Positions 49,161 through 60,604 of a stretch of 64,000 nt of DNA are shown one piece after another; position 1 is the stretch's first letter; each line of letters begins with the position of its first letter. The translations under genes were made by a program, and so were the position numbers. The notes under the pieces were generated by a model. The model worked only from the letters and a program-made list of their open reading frames with translations. It was not told the origin of the DNA and ran no database searches. Origin of the DNA: Marinobacterium sediminicola (GTDB lineage Bacteria; Pseudomonadota; Gammaproteobacteria; Pseudomonadales; Balneatricaceae); NCBI RefSeq assembly GCF_022343685.1, contig NZ_CP092123.1, positions 3,162,001-3,226,000 on the forward strand. Direction: 5' to 3'.

Positions 49161-51263
49161 TCAGGACACAGCATCATCCGCTTCCAGATCCTTCATGGAC
49201 AGCTTGATACGACCACGCATATCAACGTCGAGGACCTTCACTTTCACAACATCATCCATGTTGACGAAGTCGGTAACCTTGTTGACGCGCTCTTTGGCGA
49301 TCTGGGAGATATGGACCAGACCATCCTTGCCCGGCAGGATGTTGACGAAGGCACCAAACTCTTCGATGCGCACAACCTTACCTTCGTAGATCTTGCCGAT
49401 TTCGGCTTCAGCCGTGATCGCATTGACACGATCCAGAGCCGCCTTGCCCTTGGCCTTGTCGTCAGCGTAGATGCGGACAGTACCGTCATCTTCGATGTCG
49501 ATCATGGCACCGGTTTCTTCGGTCAGGGCACGGATGGTCGCACCACCCTTACCGATCAGGTCGCGGATTTTTTCCGGGTTGATCTTGATCAGCTGCATGG
49601 CCGGTGCGTTATCCGGCAGTTCCGGGCGCGCGTAGCCGATGACCTTGGCCATCTCTTTCAGGATGTGCTTACGAGCTTCGTGCGCCTGTTCCAGCGCGAT
49701 CTCCATGATCTCTTCGGTGATACCGGTGATCTTGATGTCCATCTGCAGTGCAGTTACGCCTGCTTCGGTACCGGCAACCTTGAAGTCCATGTCACCCAGG
49801 TGATCTTCGTCACCCAGGATGTCGGTCAGGACGGCAAAGCGATCATTTTCCTTCACCAGACCCATGGCGATACCGGCAACCGGTGCCTTCAGCGGAACAC
49901 CCGCGTCCATCATGGACAGGGAGGCACCGCAGACAGACGCCATGGAGCTGGAGCCGTTGGATTCGGTGATCTCGGATACGATACGGATGGTGTACGGGAA
50001 TTCTTCCTGAGTCGGCAGAACCGCGGCAACACCACGACGCGCCAGACGGCCATGGCCGATTTCACGACGACCGGTCGCACCCATGCGGCCCGCTTCACCG
50101 ACGGAGTACGGCGGGAAGTTGTAGTGCAGCATGAACGGATCCTTGCGCTCACCTTCCAGCGCATCGATGATCTGCTGGTCGCGGCTGGTACCCAGAGTAC
50201 AGGTCGCAATGGCCTGAGTCTCACCACGGGTGAACAGGGCAGAACCGTGTACGCCTTTCAGGATGTCGATTTCAACATCGATGGCACGCACGGTCTTATT
50301 GTCACGACCATCGATACGTGGCTGACCGTCGATGATACGGTTACGAACGATCTCTTTTTCCAGAGAATTGAAGATGCCGGCCACTTCCTTATCGGACGGC
50401 TGACCTTCTTCACTGCCTGCCAGAGCTGTAACAGCCTTGCTGCGCAGCTCTGAAAGAGTGCCCTGACGCTGCATCTTGTCAGCGATCTGGTAGGCAGCGG
50501 CGATGCCTTCACCCACCAGCTCACGCACCTGAGCAATCAGTGCTTCGTTCTTCTCAGCCGGCTGCCACTCCCACTTCGGCTTGCCCGCTTCAGCCACCAG
50601 TGCGTTGATGGCATTAATCACCACCTGCATTTCCTGGTGCGCAAACAGCACGGCGCCGAGCATTTCGTCTTCGGTCAGTTCCTGAGCTTCAGACTCAACC
50701 ATCAGTACCGCATCATTGGTACCGGCTACTACCATGTCCAGTTCAGACTTGGCCAGCTCATCGTAGGTCGGGTTCAGCAGGTAGCCATCTTCTTCGGTGA
50801 AACCGACACGAGCAGCACCGATCGGGCCCAGGAACGGAATTCCAGAGATTGCCAGTGCGGCAGAGGTACCGATCATCGCTGCGATATCCGGGTCGTTCAC
50901 CTTGTCAGCGGACATGACGGTACAGATCACCTGTACTTCGTTCATGAAGCCCTTCGGGAACAGCGGGCGAATCGGACGGTCGATCAGGCGAGAGGTCAGG
51001 GTTTCCTTCTCGGACGGACGCGCTTCACGCTTGAAGAAGCCACCCGGGATACGGCCAACTGCGTAGTACTTCTCCTGGTAGTGAACGGACAGGGGGAAGA
51101 AGTCCTGACCCTCTTTCATGTCCTTGGCCGCAACAACGGTACACAGAACCTGAACACCACCCATGGTCACCATGACAGCACCGGTTGCCTGACGGGCAAC
51201 CTTGCCGGTTTCGATGGTGATTTCATGCTTGCCGAACTGGAATGTTTTGCTAATCGCTTGCAC
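49161..51263 (-). CDS. pnp: Polyribonucleotide nucleotidyltransferase (PNPase)
   Basis: A 700-residue 3'-5' phosphorolytic exoribonuclease. Two RNase PH-like halves ([36 protein letters not shown]) flank an alpha-helical linker and are followed by KH (about 555-610) and S1 (about 620-690) domains. It acts in RNA decay with PcnB and Hfq-linked pathways. Located downstream of rpsO, with a large leader hairpin ahead of the start. Confidence 0.98.
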   Translation of the reverse strand: MQAISKTFQFGKHEITIETGKVARQATGAVMVTMGGVQVLCTVVAAKDMKEGQDFFPLSVHYQEKYYAVGRIPGGFFKREARPSEKETLTSRLIDRPIRPLFPKGFMNEVQVICTVMSADKVNDPDIAAMIGTSAALAISGIPFLGPIGAARVGFTEEDGYLLNPTYDELAKSELDMVVAGTNDAVLMVESEAQELTEDEMLGAVLFAHQEMQVVINAINALVAEAGKPKWEWQPAEKNEALIAQVRELVGEGIAAAYQIADKMQRQGTLSELRSKAVTALAGSEEGQPSDKEVAGIFNSLEKEIVRNRIIDGQPRIDGRDNKTVRAIDVEIDILKGVHGSALFTRGETQAIATCTLGTSRDQQIIDALEGERKDPFMLHYNFPPYSVGEAGRMGATGRREIGHGRLARRGVAAVLPTQEEFPYTIRIVSEITESNGSSSMASVCGASLSMMDAGVPLKAPVAGIAMGLVKENDRFAVLTDILGDEDHLGDMDFKVAGTEAGVTALQMDIKITGITEEIMEIALEQAHEARKHILKEMAKVIGYARPELPDNAPAMQLIKINPEKIRDLIGKGGATIRALTEETGAMIDIEDDGTVRIYADDKAKGKAALDRVNAITAEAEIGKIYEGKVVRIEEFGAFVNILPGKDGLVHISQIAKERVNKVTDFVNMDDVVKVKVLDVDMRGRIKLSMKDLEADDAVS

Positions 51264-51328
51264 GATAAAAACTCCTTTTGTGAGTGTTTATCCCGCGGGC
51301 TGACCAACCATTCCTCTTTGAAAGCCGG

Positions 51329-51366
51329 TACTCAGTTGTTCACTGCCTGCAATGGACAACTGAGTA
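51329..51366 (-). promoter_or_regulatory. pnp leader hairpin
   Basis: An 11-bp perfect stem (TACTCAGTTGT with ACAACTGAGTA) and 16-base loop about 65 bases upstream of the pnp start. In Escherichia coli a double-stranded pnp leader is cut by RNase III and lets PNPase repress its own synthesis; this hairpin is a candidate equivalent. Confidence 0.6.
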
Positions 51367-51407
51367 CAGGCTGGATGATTGTGTCAGTATGGCGGGGTTA
51401 AATAAGA

Positions 51408-51434
51408 CTGAGGCCATACAGTGTATGGCCTCAG
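51408..51434 (-). terminator. Hairpin terminator after rpsO
   Basis: CTGAGGCCATA pairs with TATGGCCTCAG, 11 bp after rpsO on the minus strand, followed by TCTTATTT. The weak T-run suggests partial read-through into pnp. Confidence 0.72.
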
Positions 51435-51445
51435 AGGGGTACTGC

Positions 51446-51715
51446 TTAGCGACGCAGACCGAGACGACCGATCAGGTCCAGGTAACGGTCAGCATCTTTC
51501 TTCTTCAGGTAGTCCAGCAGCTTACGACGCTGGTTTACCATGCGGATCAGACCACGACGAGAGTGGTGGTCCTGCTTGTGCGACTTGAAGTGACCCTGCA
51601 GGCCTTCGATGTTCGCAGTCAGCAGCGCAACCTGAACTTCGGTAGAACCGGTGTCGCCAGCGCCACGACCGAATTCAGCTACGATTGCCGCTTTTTGTTC
51701 GTTAGAAAGAGCCAT
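51446..51715 (-). CDS. rpsO: 30S ribosomal protein S15
   Basis: An 89-residue primary 16S-binding protein. The [17 protein letters not shown] start, [13 protein letters not shown] and the DHHSRRGL segment are conserved. The frame is open upstream, but ATG 51715 with AAGGAG seven bases ahead is clearly the start. Confidence 0.98.
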   Translation of the reverse strand: MALSNEQKAAIVAEFGRGAGDTGSTEVQVALLTANIEGLQGHFKSHKQDHHSRRGLIRMVNQRRKLLDYLKKKDADRYLDLIGRLGLRR

Positions 51716-51826
51716 TGTAATCTCCTTGGTTAATATGCACACAGTATCGAGTACTGCGGATTGATAGTCGCGCTGCACCGAGCATATTTTCAGTGCAGCG
51801 TCAGTCAGCCCTTACGGCCAAACAAA

Positions 51827-52777
51827 TCAGACGGTGCTCACCAGGCGCTTGGCCTTTAGTACACCATCGACACCGATCTCGCCGATGCCCATGAAACTGT
51901 CTTGCCCATTGGCAAAAAGACGCAGCTCACCCTGAAGCGAGCCTGCATTGACGGCACGAAAGCGCTGCCCCACACGAATGCGGTCCGCTTCCTCTGTCGT
52001 CAATTCAAGAGCCGGTAACTGAGCCACCGGACTCCAAGCCGGTAATAATAACGCATCCAGGCGCTGATGTATGCTGTTTTCGGCCTCGTCACCACGCGGT
52101 TCTGCCAGACTCTGCAACTGTTCCAGCGTCATCATCTGCGAGGCATCAAAAGGACCGGTTTGCAGACGTCTCAGCACGGTCACATGGGCACCACAGCCGA
52201 GCAACAGGCCCAAATCTTCAACGATGCTGCGAATATAAGTTCCCTTGGAGCAGAACACCTCCAGGTCGACTTCATCATCACGCACAGCCAAGAGCCTGAT
52301 CTCGTGGATTCGAACCTGACGCGGCTTGACTTCCACCTCGACCCCTTGTCGCGCCAGCTTATACAGTGGCTGACCATTGAGCTTGAGCGCCGAATACACG
52401 GGTGGAACCTGCTCAATTTCACCCTTGAAATGCTCCTCAAGCAGGGCTTCAATCTGCTCGGAGCTCAGATCCTGAGGTACTGGCTTTTCCTCGATCACTT
52501 GTCCTTCGGCATCACAGGTATCGGTGCGCTGCCCCAGCTTCGCCGTTGTCAGGTAACGCTTGTCAGAGTCCAACAAGTACTGGGAAAACTTGGTCGCCTC
52601 CCCCAGACAGATCGGCAACAGCCCTGTTGCCAATGGATCCAGTGCACCGGTATGCCCTGCCTTCGCAGCCCCATAGAGACGCTTGACTCGCTGCAATGCC
52701 GAATTGGAGGACAATCCCTGAGGCTTATCCAACAGAAAAAGGCCGCTAATAGGGCGGCCTTTTGGTTTACGGGCCAT
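51827..52777 (-). CDS. truB: tRNA pseudouridine(55) synthase
   Basis: A 316-residue enzyme making the universal T-loop pseudouridine. GLFLLDKPQGLSSN and GHTGALDPLATGLLP (catalytic Asp) are diagnostic, with a PUA-like C-terminus. ATG 52777 follows the rbfA stop by a few bases; an in-frame TTG at 52786 is less likely. Confidence 0.96.
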   Translation of the reverse strand: MARKPKGRPISGLFLLDKPQGLSSNSALQRVKRLYGAAKAGHTGALDPLATGLLPICLGEATKFSQYLLDSDKRYLTTAKLGQRTDTCDAEGQVIEEKPVPQDLSSEQIEALLEEHFKGEIEQVPPVYSALKLNGQPLYKLARQGVEVEVKPRQVRIHEIRLLAVRDDEVDLEVFCSKGTYIRSIVEDLGLLLGCGAHVTVLRRLQTGPFDASQMMTLEQLQSLAEPRGDEAENSIHQRLDALLLPAWSPVAQLPALELTTEEADRIRVGQRFRAVNAGSLQGELRLFANGQDSFMGIGEIGVDGVLKAKRLVSTV

Positions 52778-52782
52778 AGCGT

Positions 52783-53190
52783 TCAATTCCCGTGGTTGTC
52801 TTCGTCTTCATCCGCGCGCTTGGCTTCCTGCTGCCAGGCCTTTTCGATCAGGCCATGCAGGTGACGGCCACGCTCCACACTCTCGTCGAAGTGGAAACGC
52901 AACTGCGGCATCACCCGCAGCTTGATACCGCGGGCCAGCTCGGTGCGCAGAAAACCGGCAGCGTTGTTAAGGATCTGGCTGGCGTTTTTGATCGCGTCCA
53001 GTTCAGACAGCTCACCAAACGCCATGACGGTGAAATAGACATCGGCATAGCCGAGGTCCTTGCTCACCTTGACATGACTAATCGTGACCATGCCCAGCCG
53101 TGGATCCTTGATTTCGCGCTGAATCAGGGAGGCCAGATCACGCTGGATCTGGTCTCCTACGCGGTCAGTTCGTTTGAAATCGCGTGCCAT
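52783..53190 (-). CDS. rbfA: Ribosome-binding factor A
   Basis: A 135-residue KH-type 30S maturation factor. RVGDQIQRDLASLIQREIKDPRLG and the LRFHFDESVERG segment near the end identify it. It lies between infB and truB as in most Gammaproteobacteria. Confidence 0.96.
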   Translation of the reverse strand: MARDFKRTDRVGDQIQRDLASLIQREIKDPRLGMVTISHVKVSKDLGYADVYFTVMAFGELSELDAIKNASQILNNAAGFLRTELARGIKLRVMPQLRFHFDESVERGRHLHGLIEKAWQQEAKRADEDEDNHGN

Positions 53191-53200
53191 AATGCTCCGC

Positions 53201-55711
53201 TTACAGCGTACGCTGTACTTCTACGGTGTCGAAGACTTCGATCTGGTCACCGACCTTCACGTCGTTGTAGTTCTTCACCCCGATACCACACTCCATACCC
53301 TGGCGCACTTCAGCCACGGCATCCTTGAAACGACGCAGAGACTCGAGTTCGCCTTCGTAGATCACCACGTTGTCACGCAGAACACGGATACGCTTGTTGC
53401 GATAGACGGTACCGTCGGTAACCATACAGCCAGCAATCGCACCCAGCTTCGGCGAACGGAACACATCACGCACTTCGGCAACACCGACGATCTCTTCACG
53501 GTATTCCGGTGACAACAGACCGGTCATCGCCTGCTTGACGTCATCAATGATGTCATAGATGACGCTGTAGTAACGCAGCTCCAGTTCCTCGCGTTCAACC
53601 ACGGCCTTGGCCTGGTTGTCGGCACGAACGTTGAAACCGATCAGGATGGCAGAAGAGGCCAGTGCCAGGTTGGCATCGGTTTCCGCGATACCGCCCACGC
53701 CGCTGGAGACAATGTTCACCTTCACTTCGTCGGTGGACAGGTCTTCCAGAGACTGGATGATCGCTTCCAGAGAACCACGCACGTCCGCTTTGAGGACGAT
53801 GTTCAGCGACTTCACATCGCCAGCCTGCATGTTCTCGAACAGGTTCTCCAGCTTGGCTTTTTGCTGACGAGCCAGCTTGACCTCACGGTATTTACCCTGG
53901 CGGAAAAGAGCCACTTCACGTGCTTTCTTCTCGCTGGATACGACGGTGAACTCGTCACCGGCATCCGGAGTACCGTCCAGGCCGAGAATTTCGACCGGAA
54001 TGGCCGGACCGGCTTCGTCGATCGGATTACCGTTCTCGTCCAGCATGGCACGTACACGGCCGTAGTGGAGACCGGCCAGCACGATATCGCCCTTGCGCAG
54101 AGTACCGTTCTGAACCAGCAGTGTGGATACGGAACCACGACCCTTGTCGACGCGGGATTCAACCACCACACCCTGACCCGGTGCATCTTTAACGGCGGTC
54201 AGTTCCAGCAACTCGGCCTGCAGCAGGATGGCATCCAAAAGTGCATCGATGCCTTCACCACTCTTGGCGGATACATGGGCGAACTGAACGTCTCCACCCC
54301 AGTCTTCCGGAAGCACGTCACGCTGCGCCAGCTCGTTTTTAACACGATCCGGGTCTGCTTCTTCCTTATCGATCTTGTTGACCGCAACCACCAGAGGTAC
54401 ACCGGCCGCTTTCGCATGCTGGATCGCCTCTTCGGTCTGCGGCATTACGCCATCGTCAGCCGCAACCACAAGCACCACGATATCGGTCAGCTGGGCACCA
54501 CGCGCACGCATGGCGGTAAAGGCCGCGTGTCCCGGTGTATCCAGGAACGTCACCATGCCGTTGTCGGTTTCGACGTGGTAGGCACCGATATGCTGGGTAA
54601 TACCACCGGCCTCGCCAGTCGCGACTTTGGTGCGACGGATGTAGTCCAGCAGCGATGTTTTGCCGTGGTCAACGTGACCCATCACGGTCACCACCGGTGC
54701 ACGACCAACCTGCTCGCCCTGAGCCGCCTGAACACTTTCAATCAGCGCGTCCTCGATAGCGTTTTCCTGCATCGGCTTGGCAATATGGCCCATTTCTTCC
54801 ACCACCAGTACGGCAGTATCCTGGTCCAGTACCTGGTTGATGGTCGCCATGGCGCCCATCTTGAACATCACCTTGATAACTTCAGCCGCCTTGATGGACA
54901 TCTTCTTGGCCAGCTCGGCCACAGTGATGCTTTCAGGGATGCTGACTTCATGCACGACCGGCGCAGTCGGTTTTTCGAAACCATGCTGATTCTGGTTGCC
55001 GCCACGTCCACGAACGCCGGTTGCTGCCGCACGTTTGCCACCCTTGGCACGACGACTGCCTCGACTGTCCTGTTCCTGACGGGCACCACCCTTGCCACCT
55101 TTGCCACGACGCGGACGCTCATCATCGTCATTACGGCGAGACTTTTCCTTGTCCTTGCGGCGCGGGTTTTCATGCACAGGCTCAGCAGTCGCTTCATCTG
55201 CGGCTGGAGCAGCCGGCTTATCGGCAACAACCGGCTCGGCAACGGCTGCTGGCGGTTCATTTTTCTCGGCGACAGGTTCTGCGGCCGGTGCCGGTACAGC
55301 AGCCTCAGCGGCCACAGTGACCTCCTGCACGGGAGCTTCAACCGCGGCTTCTGCTGGTGCTGCTGCAATCACTTCTTCTGCTGGCTTGGTCTCTTCTTCG
55401 AGTACGGACCGCTTGACGTAGGTGCGTTTTTTACGCACTTCGACGCTGACGGTTTTACGCTGACCGGATGCACTGGAAATTTTCAGCTGCGATTTGGTCT
55501 TGCGCTTCAGGGTAATCTTGCTCGGTTCGGCGGCATCTGCCTTTTCACCGTGGCTGCGCTTCAGATGGCTAAGAAGCGCCAGGCGCTCCTCTTCCGAAAC
55601 GCTGGAGTCAACTTTCTTGCCCTTGATGCCGGCTTCCTGCATCTGCGTCAGCAGACGCTCAGCGGATACACCAACCACATCGGCAAGTTTCTTGACGGTT
55701 AGTTCTGCCAT
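53201..55711 (-). CDS. infB: Translation initiation factor IF-2
   Basis: An 836-residue GTPase that places initiator tRNA on the 30S subunit. An N-terminal IF2-N domain ([15 protein letters not shown]), a long Ala/Glu/Arg-rich linker, a second IF2-N segment, and the G domain with [12 protein letters not shown] (about 345) and DTPGHAAF are seen, followed by the beta-barrel and C-terminal fMet-tRNA domains. Ten bp upstream of rbfA. It works with the fMet-tRNA encoded nearby. Confidence 0.98.
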   Translation of the reverse strand: MAELTVKKLADVVGVSAERLLTQMQEAGIKGKKVDSSVSEEERLALLSHLKRSHGEKADAAEPSKITLKRKTKSQLKISSASGQRKTVSVEVRKKRTYVKRSVLEEETKPAEEVIAAAPAEAAVEAPVQEVTVAAEAAVPAPAAEPVAEKNEPPAAVAEPVVADKPAAPAADEATAEPVHENPRRKDKEKSRRNDDDERPRRGKGGKGGARQEQDSRGSRRAKGGKRAAATGVRGRGGNQNQHGFEKPTAPVVHEVSIPESITVAELAKKMSIKAAEVIKVMFKMGAMATINQVLDQDTAVLVVEEMGHIAKPMQENAIEDALIESVQAAQGEQVGRAPVVTVMGHVDHGKTSLLDYIRRTKVATGEAGGITQHIGAYHVETDNGMVTFLDTPGHAAFTAMRARGAQLTDIVVLVVAADDGVMPQTEEAIQHAKAAGVPLVVAVNKIDKEEADPDRVKNELAQRDVLPEDWGGDVQFAHVSAKSGEGIDALLDAILLQAELLELTAVKDAPGQGVVVESRVDKGRGSVSTLLVQNGTLRKGDIVLAGLHYGRVRAMLDENGNPIDEAGPAIPVEILGLDGTPDAGDEFTVVSSEKKAREVALFRQGKYREVKLARQQKAKLENLFENMQAGDVKSLNIVLKADVRGSLEAIIQSLEDLSTDEVKVNIVSSGVGGIAETDANLALASSAILIGFNVRADNQAKAVVEREELELRYYSVIYDIIDDVKQAMTGLLSPEYREEIVGVAEVRDVFRSPKLGAIAGCMVTDGTVYRNKRIRVLRDNVVIYEGELESLRRFKDAVAEVRQGMECGIGVKNYNDVKVGDQIEVFDTVEVQRTL

Positions 55712-55738
55712 ATATGTGTTCTCCTCTTCCGCTGGCGT

Positions 55739-57229
55739 TTACTGCTCTTGTGCAAACCAGGGCGCACGAGCGGTCATAATCAGCTCGGCCGCCTTTTCTT
55801 CGGTCAGCCCTTCAATTTCCAGCAGATCTTCGACAGACTGCTCTGCCAGATCTTCCATGGTGACAATGCCACGAGACGCCATCTGGAATGCCAGCGGTCG
55901 TTCCATACCATCCATTGTCAGCAGGTCTTCTGCCGGTTCAGCGTCACCCAGTTGCTCCTCACTGGCAATTGCCAGATTAATCAGGGCATCCTTGGCGCGC
56001 GCACGAAGTGCCTCTACCAGGTCTTCGTCAAAGTCTTCTATCTCGAGCATTTCGTCGACCGGTACGTAGGCCACCTCTTCCAGCGAGGTGAAACCTTCGG
56101 CCACCAGGACTTCTGCCAGCTCTTCATCAACATCAAGGTGCTTGACGAACGTGTCGACCACAGCACCCACCTCAGACTGTTGTTTGTCGGCGGCTTCTGC
56201 TTCCGACATCACATTCAGTTCCCAGCCAGTCAATTCACTGGCCAGACGTACATTCTGACCACTACGGCCAATCGCCATTGCCAGCGCATCTTCAGCAACG
56301 GCCACATCCATGGAGTGGCTCTCTTCATCAATCACGATGGACGCCACTTCTGCCGGAGCCATGGCATTGATCACAAGCTGCGCAGGATTGTCATCCCAGA
56401 GGATGATATCCACACGCTCACCACCCAGCTCGTTGGATACTGCCTGCACTCGCGAGCCTCGCATCCCAACACAAGCACCAACAGGGTCGATGCGACCGTC
56501 ATTGGTTTTCACCGCAATCTTGGCACGAGCCCCCGGATCACGCGCCGCAGCACGAATTTCGATTACGTCTTCCGCAATCTCGGGCACCTCGATGCTGAAC
56601 AGTTCGATCAGCATGGAGTTGGAGGTACGACTCAGGATCAGCTGTGGACCCCGTCCTTCACTGCGTACTTCCTGCAAAACGGCGCGCACACGGTCACCCA
56701 TACGGAAGCTTTCACGCGGAATCAGATTCTCACGCGGCAGCAGCGCCTCAGCGTTATTACCCAAGTCAACGATAATGTTGTCGCGGGTTACTTTCTTTAC
56801 GGTGCCTGCTACCAGCTCGCCTTTGCGATCCTGATATTGCTCGACCACTTTGGCACGCTCGGCTTCACGTACTTTCTGTACGATGACCTGCTTGGCCGTT
56901 TGTGCAGCAATACGACCGAAGGCAACAGATTCAACCTTCTCTTCGTAGGTATCACCCGGCTGCAGGTTAGTATCGATCTCGTGCGCCTCTTCCAGCGTCA
57001 GCTCGGTGCCCAAAGCGGGCACTTCGTCATTGCTGACAACCAGCCAGCGACGCCAAGTCTCGTAGTCGCCGGTTGCACGATCAATTTCGACGCGGATGTC
57101 CGCCTCTTCGTCATAGCGTTTCTTTGTAGCCGTGGCCAGAGCAACTTCTATCGCTTCAAAAATGACGCCTTTGGGCACGTCTTTTTCATTAGAAACAGCT
57201 TCTGCAACCAGTAGAATCTCTTTATTCAT
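55739..57229 (-). CDS. nusA: Transcription termination/antitermination protein NusA
   Basis: A 496-residue RNA polymerase-binding factor. N-terminal domain, S1 domain ([18 protein letters not shown]), two KH domains ([15 protein letters not shown]) and two acidic AR2 repeats at the C-terminus (full gammaproteobacterial form). Acts at boxA sites like those in the rRNA operon here. Between rimP and infB. Confidence 0.98.
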   Translation of the reverse strand: MNKEILLVAEAVSNEKDVPKGVIFEAIEVALATATKKRYDEEADIRVEIDRATGDYETWRRWLVVSNDEVPALGTELTLEEAHEIDTNLQPGDTYEEKVESVAFGRIAAQTAKQVIVQKVREAERAKVVEQYQDRKGELVAGTVKKVTRDNIIVDLGNNAEALLPRENLIPRESFRMGDRVRAVLQEVRSEGRGPQLILSRTSNSMLIELFSIEVPEIAEDVIEIRAAARDPGARAKIAVKTNDGRIDPVGACVGMRGSRVQAVSNELGGERVDIILWDDNPAQLVINAMAPAEVASIVIDEESHSMDVAVAEDALAMAIGRSGQNVRLASELTGWELNVMSEAEAADKQQSEVGAVVDTFVKHLDVDEELAEVLVAEGFTSLEEVAYVPVDEMLEIEDFDEDLVEALRARAKDALINLAIASEEQLGDAEPAEDLLTMDGMERPLAFQMASRGIVTMEDLAEQSVEDLLEIEGLTEEKAAELIMTARAPWFAQEQ

Positions 57230-57259
57230 ACGACTGCCTCGCCAAACCTCAAACCGGTG

Positions 57260-57730
57260 TTAAAACTGGGGAATCACGTTGGCTCGATCGATATAGTCGA
57301 TCGGCAACAAATACTCTTCATCATCGACAACCAGCAGAACTTCGTCACCTTCGACGCCGTTCAGCAGGCCTTTGAACTTCCGTCGCCCTTCAAAGGGCAC
57401 TCGCAAACGCAACTGCACAATATGTCCGGCATACGCCTGAAAATGTTCCAGCGTGAACAACGGCCGGTCCATACCCGGAGAGGATACCTCCAGCATGTAC
57501 TGTTCCTGGATCGGATCTTCCACATCCAGAATGCCGCTTACCTGATGGCTGACACGCGCACAGTCATCCACGGTGACGCCTTCCGGACCCTCAATGAAGA
57601 TACGCAGCGTGCTGTGGCGACCGGCAGAGTTGAACTCCAGCCCCCATAGCTCAAGACCCAGCGCCTTTACGGCTGGCTCTATCAATTCCTGCAAGGCATT
57701 AAGTTTGGCTGACACTGACGAAGACCTCAT
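57260..57730 (-). CDS. rimP: Ribosome maturation factor RimP
   Basis: A 156-residue 30S assembly factor; [31 protein letters not shown] and [11 protein letters not shown] are family hallmarks. The frame stays open to 57805, but ATG 57730 fits the family length. There is no strong ribosome-binding site, and a terminator-like hairpin lies 22-45 bp upstream of this start. First protein gene of the nusA-infB operon. Confidence 0.94.
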   Translation of the reverse strand: MRSSSVSAKLNALQELIEPAVKALGLELWGLEFNSAGRHSTLRIFIEGPEGVTVDDCARVSHQVSGILDVEDPIQEQYMLEVSSPGMDRPLFTLEHFQAYAGHIVQLRLRVPFEGRRKFKGLLNGVEGDEVLLVVDDEEYLLPIDYIDRANVIPQF

Positions 57731-57751
57731 TCTGGGAATGCCTGAAACAAA

Positions 57752-57775
57752 AAATGGGCCTCTTAGGACCCATTT
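57752..57775 (-). terminator. Terminator-like hairpin in the rimP leader
   Basis: On the minus strand AAATGGG...CCCATTT with extra G-T and C-G pairs, followed by TTTTTTG, about 20 bases before the rimP start. It looks like an intrinsic terminator placed where it could attenuate the operon. Confidence 0.65.
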
Positions 57776-57806
57776 CTGACGCGGCACCTGATGCCTGTTG
57801 ATCACC

Positions 57807-57840
57807 TACGAAAAAGCCCCTAACTAGGGGCTTTTTCGTA
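57807..57840 (-). terminator. Terminator after tRNA-fMet
   Basis: A perfect 16-bp inverted repeat (TACGAAAAAGCCCCTA and its complement) with a two-base centre, 8 bp beyond the tRNA; T5 on the minus strand. Probably ends the secG-tRNA transcript. Confidence 0.9.
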
Positions 57841-57847
57841 AAAAAAG

Positions 57848-57924
<77 letters not shown>

Positions 57925-57970
57925 TCAGAAACAGGTGCACATTATACACAACACCTGCCTGCTTTACAAA

Positions 57971-58056
57971 TGGTGCCGAAGGCCGGACTCGAACCGGCAC
58001 GAGCATAGCTCACCACCCCCTCAAGATGGCGTGTCTACCAATTTCACCACTTCGGC
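57971..58056 (-). tRNA. leuU: tRNA-Leu (anticodon GAG)
   Basis: An 86-nt class II tRNA with a long variable arm, GAG in the anticodon loop (CTTGAGG) and an encoded CCA. It sits 7 bp after secG and 46 bp before tRNA-fMet, the same order as leuU in Escherichia coli. Confidence 0.96.
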
Positions 58057-58063
58057 TTAAAAC

Positions 58064-58429
58064 TTACTCTGCAACCGGGATATCAGATTCCGGCTGCGCT
58101 GCCTTTTCGCTTTCCAGCGCCGGCAGGCTCTGCTGAACTTCCGCTGCAGATTCAATCACTTCTGCGGCAGGAATACCAGCATCATTTACATTTTCTGCTT
58201 TCTGCTTGGCGTAGACAGCCAGTGCAAAACTGGTTGCAAACACACCTGCAGCCATGACTGCAGTAAGCCGACCCAGAAAGCTGGTTGACCCCTGGCTACC
58301 GAATACAGTTTGTGATGCACCACCACCAAAGGAGGCGCCTGCTTCAGCACCCTTGCCCTGCTGCAGCAGCACGAGAGCAACAATCGCGGCAGCCAGCAGC
58401 ACATGAACGATCAGAATAACATTTTCCAT
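58064..58429 (-). CDS. secG: Preprotein translocase subunit SecG
   Basis: A 121-residue inner-membrane protein with two membrane segments (about 3-22 and 50-72) separated by the conserved GKGAEAGASFGGGASQTVFG loop, and a Glu/Ala-rich tail. Accessory subunit of SecYEG. Twelve bp after tpiA. Confidence 0.97.
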   Translation of the reverse strand: MENVILIVHVLLAAAIVALVLLQQGKGAEAGASFGGGASQTVFGSQGSTSFLGRLTAVMAAGVFATSFALAVYAKQKAENVNDAGIPAAEVIESAAEVQQSLPALESEKAAQPESDIPVAE

Positions 58430-58441
58430 TATCGATACCGT

Positions 58442-59209
58442 TTAGCCGGCGACTGCCGCCGCACGGCAGATCGCTATAAAATCTTCAGCCTTCAATGATG
58501 CACCTCCAATGAGACCACCATCAATATCAGGCTTCGCGAACAGCGCATCGGCATTTGCCGCATTCACGCTGCCACCGTACAAAATTCGCACTTTATCGGC
58601 CGCGTCAGTAGAGAGACCACTCAGCACCTTTCTCAACGCTGCATGTATCTCCTGGGCCTGTTCCGGCGAAGCAGTCAAGCCTGTGCCTATCGCCCAGACC
58701 GGCTCGTAAGCCACAACAACCTGCTCCAGCATTGCAACATCAAGGTCACTCAGAGCCTGCAGCACCTGCTCAGATACTACTGATACAGCCTCACCTGCTT
58801 CACGCTGCTGCAGAGTCTCGCCCACACAGACAACAGGTGTCAACTGCGCGGCCAATGCCGCCTTGACCTTGGCTGCCACATCCTCGTCACTTTCGTTAAA
58901 AAGCGCTCGACGCTCCGAGTGCCCAAGGATGACCAGACTACAGCCCACATCTGCCAGCATTTCGGCAGAAACCTCTCCCGTATAGGCACCGCTGGCATGC
59001 TGACTCATATTTTGAGCACCCAGCGCAACCGACGTACCAGCCAGCTGCAGCCCTATCGTCTGAAGGTACACAGACGGAGGACACAGACCGATATCAACAC
59101 CTGCAAAAGCCTCATCTGCAACACCAGAAGCAACAGACCGAACAAGCTCGTCATTGCGCGCCTGCAGGCCATTCATCTTCCAGTTACCGATTACCAGTGC
59201 CTTGCGCAT
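58442..59209 (-). CDS. tpiA: Triosephosphate isomerase
   Basis: A 255-residue TIM barrel interconverting glyceraldehyde-3-phosphate and DHAP. GNWKMNG (catalytic Lys), GHSERR (His95) and AYEPVWAIGTG (Glu about 167) are intact. ATG 59209 with AAGGGG upstream fits the family; the frame extends to 59236. Confidence 0.98.
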   Translation of the reverse strand: MRKALVIGNWKMNGLQARNDELVRSVASGVADEAFAGVDIGLCPPSVYLQTIGLQLAGTSVALGAQNMSQHASGAYTGEVSAEMLADVGCSLVILGHSERRALFNESDEDVAAKVKAALAAQLTPVVCVGETLQQREAGEAVSVVSEQVLQALSDLDVAMLEQVVVAYEPVWAIGTGLTASPEQAQEIHAALRKVLSGLSTDAADKVRILYGGSVNAANADALFAKPDIDGGLIGGASLKAEDFIAICRAAAVAG

Positions 59210-59254
59210 CGATATCCCCTTACGAAAGAGGCGCATATATTATCCGAGGCCAAA

Positions 59255-60604
59255 TCAGCTGACAAGGGCCTGCAGCGTTTTTTCAACACTCAGTGCCAGT
59301 CCTGTGCACAGGCGTTTGACTTCAGCTGCATCCTCGCCTTCCACCATGACTCGGACAACCGGCTCTGTGCCTGATGGCCGCAACAAGACTCGCCCCCGCT
59401 GCCCCAGCTCTGACTCAACAGCCTGGACAGCTGCCTGCACTTCATCATGCAGCATCGGGTCCTGCTTGAAAGGCATCGCAACATTGATCATGGTCTGTGG
59501 CATCTTCTGCATACCGGACTTGAGCGTGTTCAAGTCCTGTTGAGCATCGACCATGGCCTTAAGGACTTGCAGTGCCGCTACCAGCCCATCACCCGTCGTT
59601 GTCAGGTGACCACACACAATATGCCCCGAGCTCTCGCCTCCAAGAACCCAGCCACGCTGATGCAACTGCTCGATGACATAACGGTCACCGACGTTGGCAC
59701 GCACAAAAGGAATATTCTTGCGCTTAAGCGCCTGCTCCAGGCCGAAGTTGGACATCAACGTGCCCACCACTCCCCCTTCGAATTCACCCTGTTGCTGCAA
59801 CGCAGTTGCGATAATGAACAGGATCTCATCACCATCAACCACTTCGCCGCAATGATCGACCATCATGATGCGATCACCATCGCCATCCAGCGCCACACCC
59901 AGATCTGCCTTTTCAGCCAGTACAACCTTCTGCAAGCGTGCCGGATCGGTCGCGCCACAGGCATCATTGATGTTAACCCCATCGGGTGAGGAGGCGATCT
60001 CGATGACCTCAGCGCCCAATTCGCTCAGCACTTTTGGCGCCACGTGGTAGGTTGCACCATTGGCGCAGTCGAGCACAATTCGCATCCCCTTGAGACTGAA
60101 GCGGTTATGCAGTGTGCCCTTGCAGAACTCAATGTAGCGACCGGCAGCATCTTCAATACGACGCGCCTTGCCCAATTCCGCTGATGGCACAGTGGTCATG
60201 GCCAGATCCATCTGTGCTTCGATCGCACGTTCAACCTCGTCAGGCAGTTTGGTGCCGTCCGCTGAGAAAAATTTGATACCGTTGTCCGAATAGACATTAT
60301 GTGAAGCACTGATCACGATACCGGCATTAGCCCTGAAGGTGCGCGTCAGATAGGCAATCGCCGGCGTCGGCATGGGGCCAGTCAGGAGCACATCCACCCC
60401 GGCTGCAGAGAGCCCTGCCTCCAGGGCTGATTCGAACATGTAGCCGGAAATACGTGTATCCTTGCCAATCAGGATCTTGCTGCGACCCTCACGCGCAAAG
60501 ACACAGCCCGCCGCCCAGCCAAGCTTGAGTACAAAGTCGGGGGTGATCGGAAACTGCCCTACCTCACCACGAATACCGTCAGTTCCAAAATACTTCCTGC
60601 TCAC
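59255..60604 (-). CDS. glmM: Phosphoglucosamine mutase
   Basis: A 449-residue hexosephosphate mutase making glucosamine-1-phosphate for UDP-GlcNAc. The phosphoserine loop [15 protein letters not shown] (Ser about 102), the metal loop LDGDGDR and the GGESSGH segment are present. Overlaps folP by 4 bp. Confidence 0.98.
   Translation of the reverse strand: MSRKYFGTDGIRGEVGQFPITPDFVLKLGWAAGCVFAREGRSKILIGKDTRISGYMFESALEAGLSAAGVDVLLTGPMPTPAIAYLTRTFRANAGIVISASHNVYSDNGIKFFSADGTKLPDEVERAIEAQMDLAMTTVPSAELGKARRIEDAAGRYIEFCKGTLHNRFSLKGMRIVLDCANGATYHVAPKVLSELGAEVIEIASSPDGVNINDACGATDPARLQKVVLAEKADLGVALDGDGDRIMMVDHCGEVVDGDEILFIIATALQQQGEFEGGVVGTLMSNFGLEQALKRKNIPFVRANVGDRYVIEQLHQRGWVLGGESSGHIVCGHLTTTGDGLVAALQVLKAMVDAQQDLNTLKSGMQKMPQTMINVAMPFKQDPMLHDEVQAAVQAVESELGQRGRVLLRPSGTEPVVRVMVEGEDAAEVKRLCTGLALSVEKTLQALVS

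Noticed and set aside
53861-55702. Open frame of 613 codons opposite infB
   Set aside because: Antisense to a certain infB; composition (His/Thr/Phe-rich) is that of a reversed charged linker and no family is seen.
55748-57214. Open frame of 488 codons opposite nusA
   Set aside because: Antisense shadow of nusA, with no motif or start signal.
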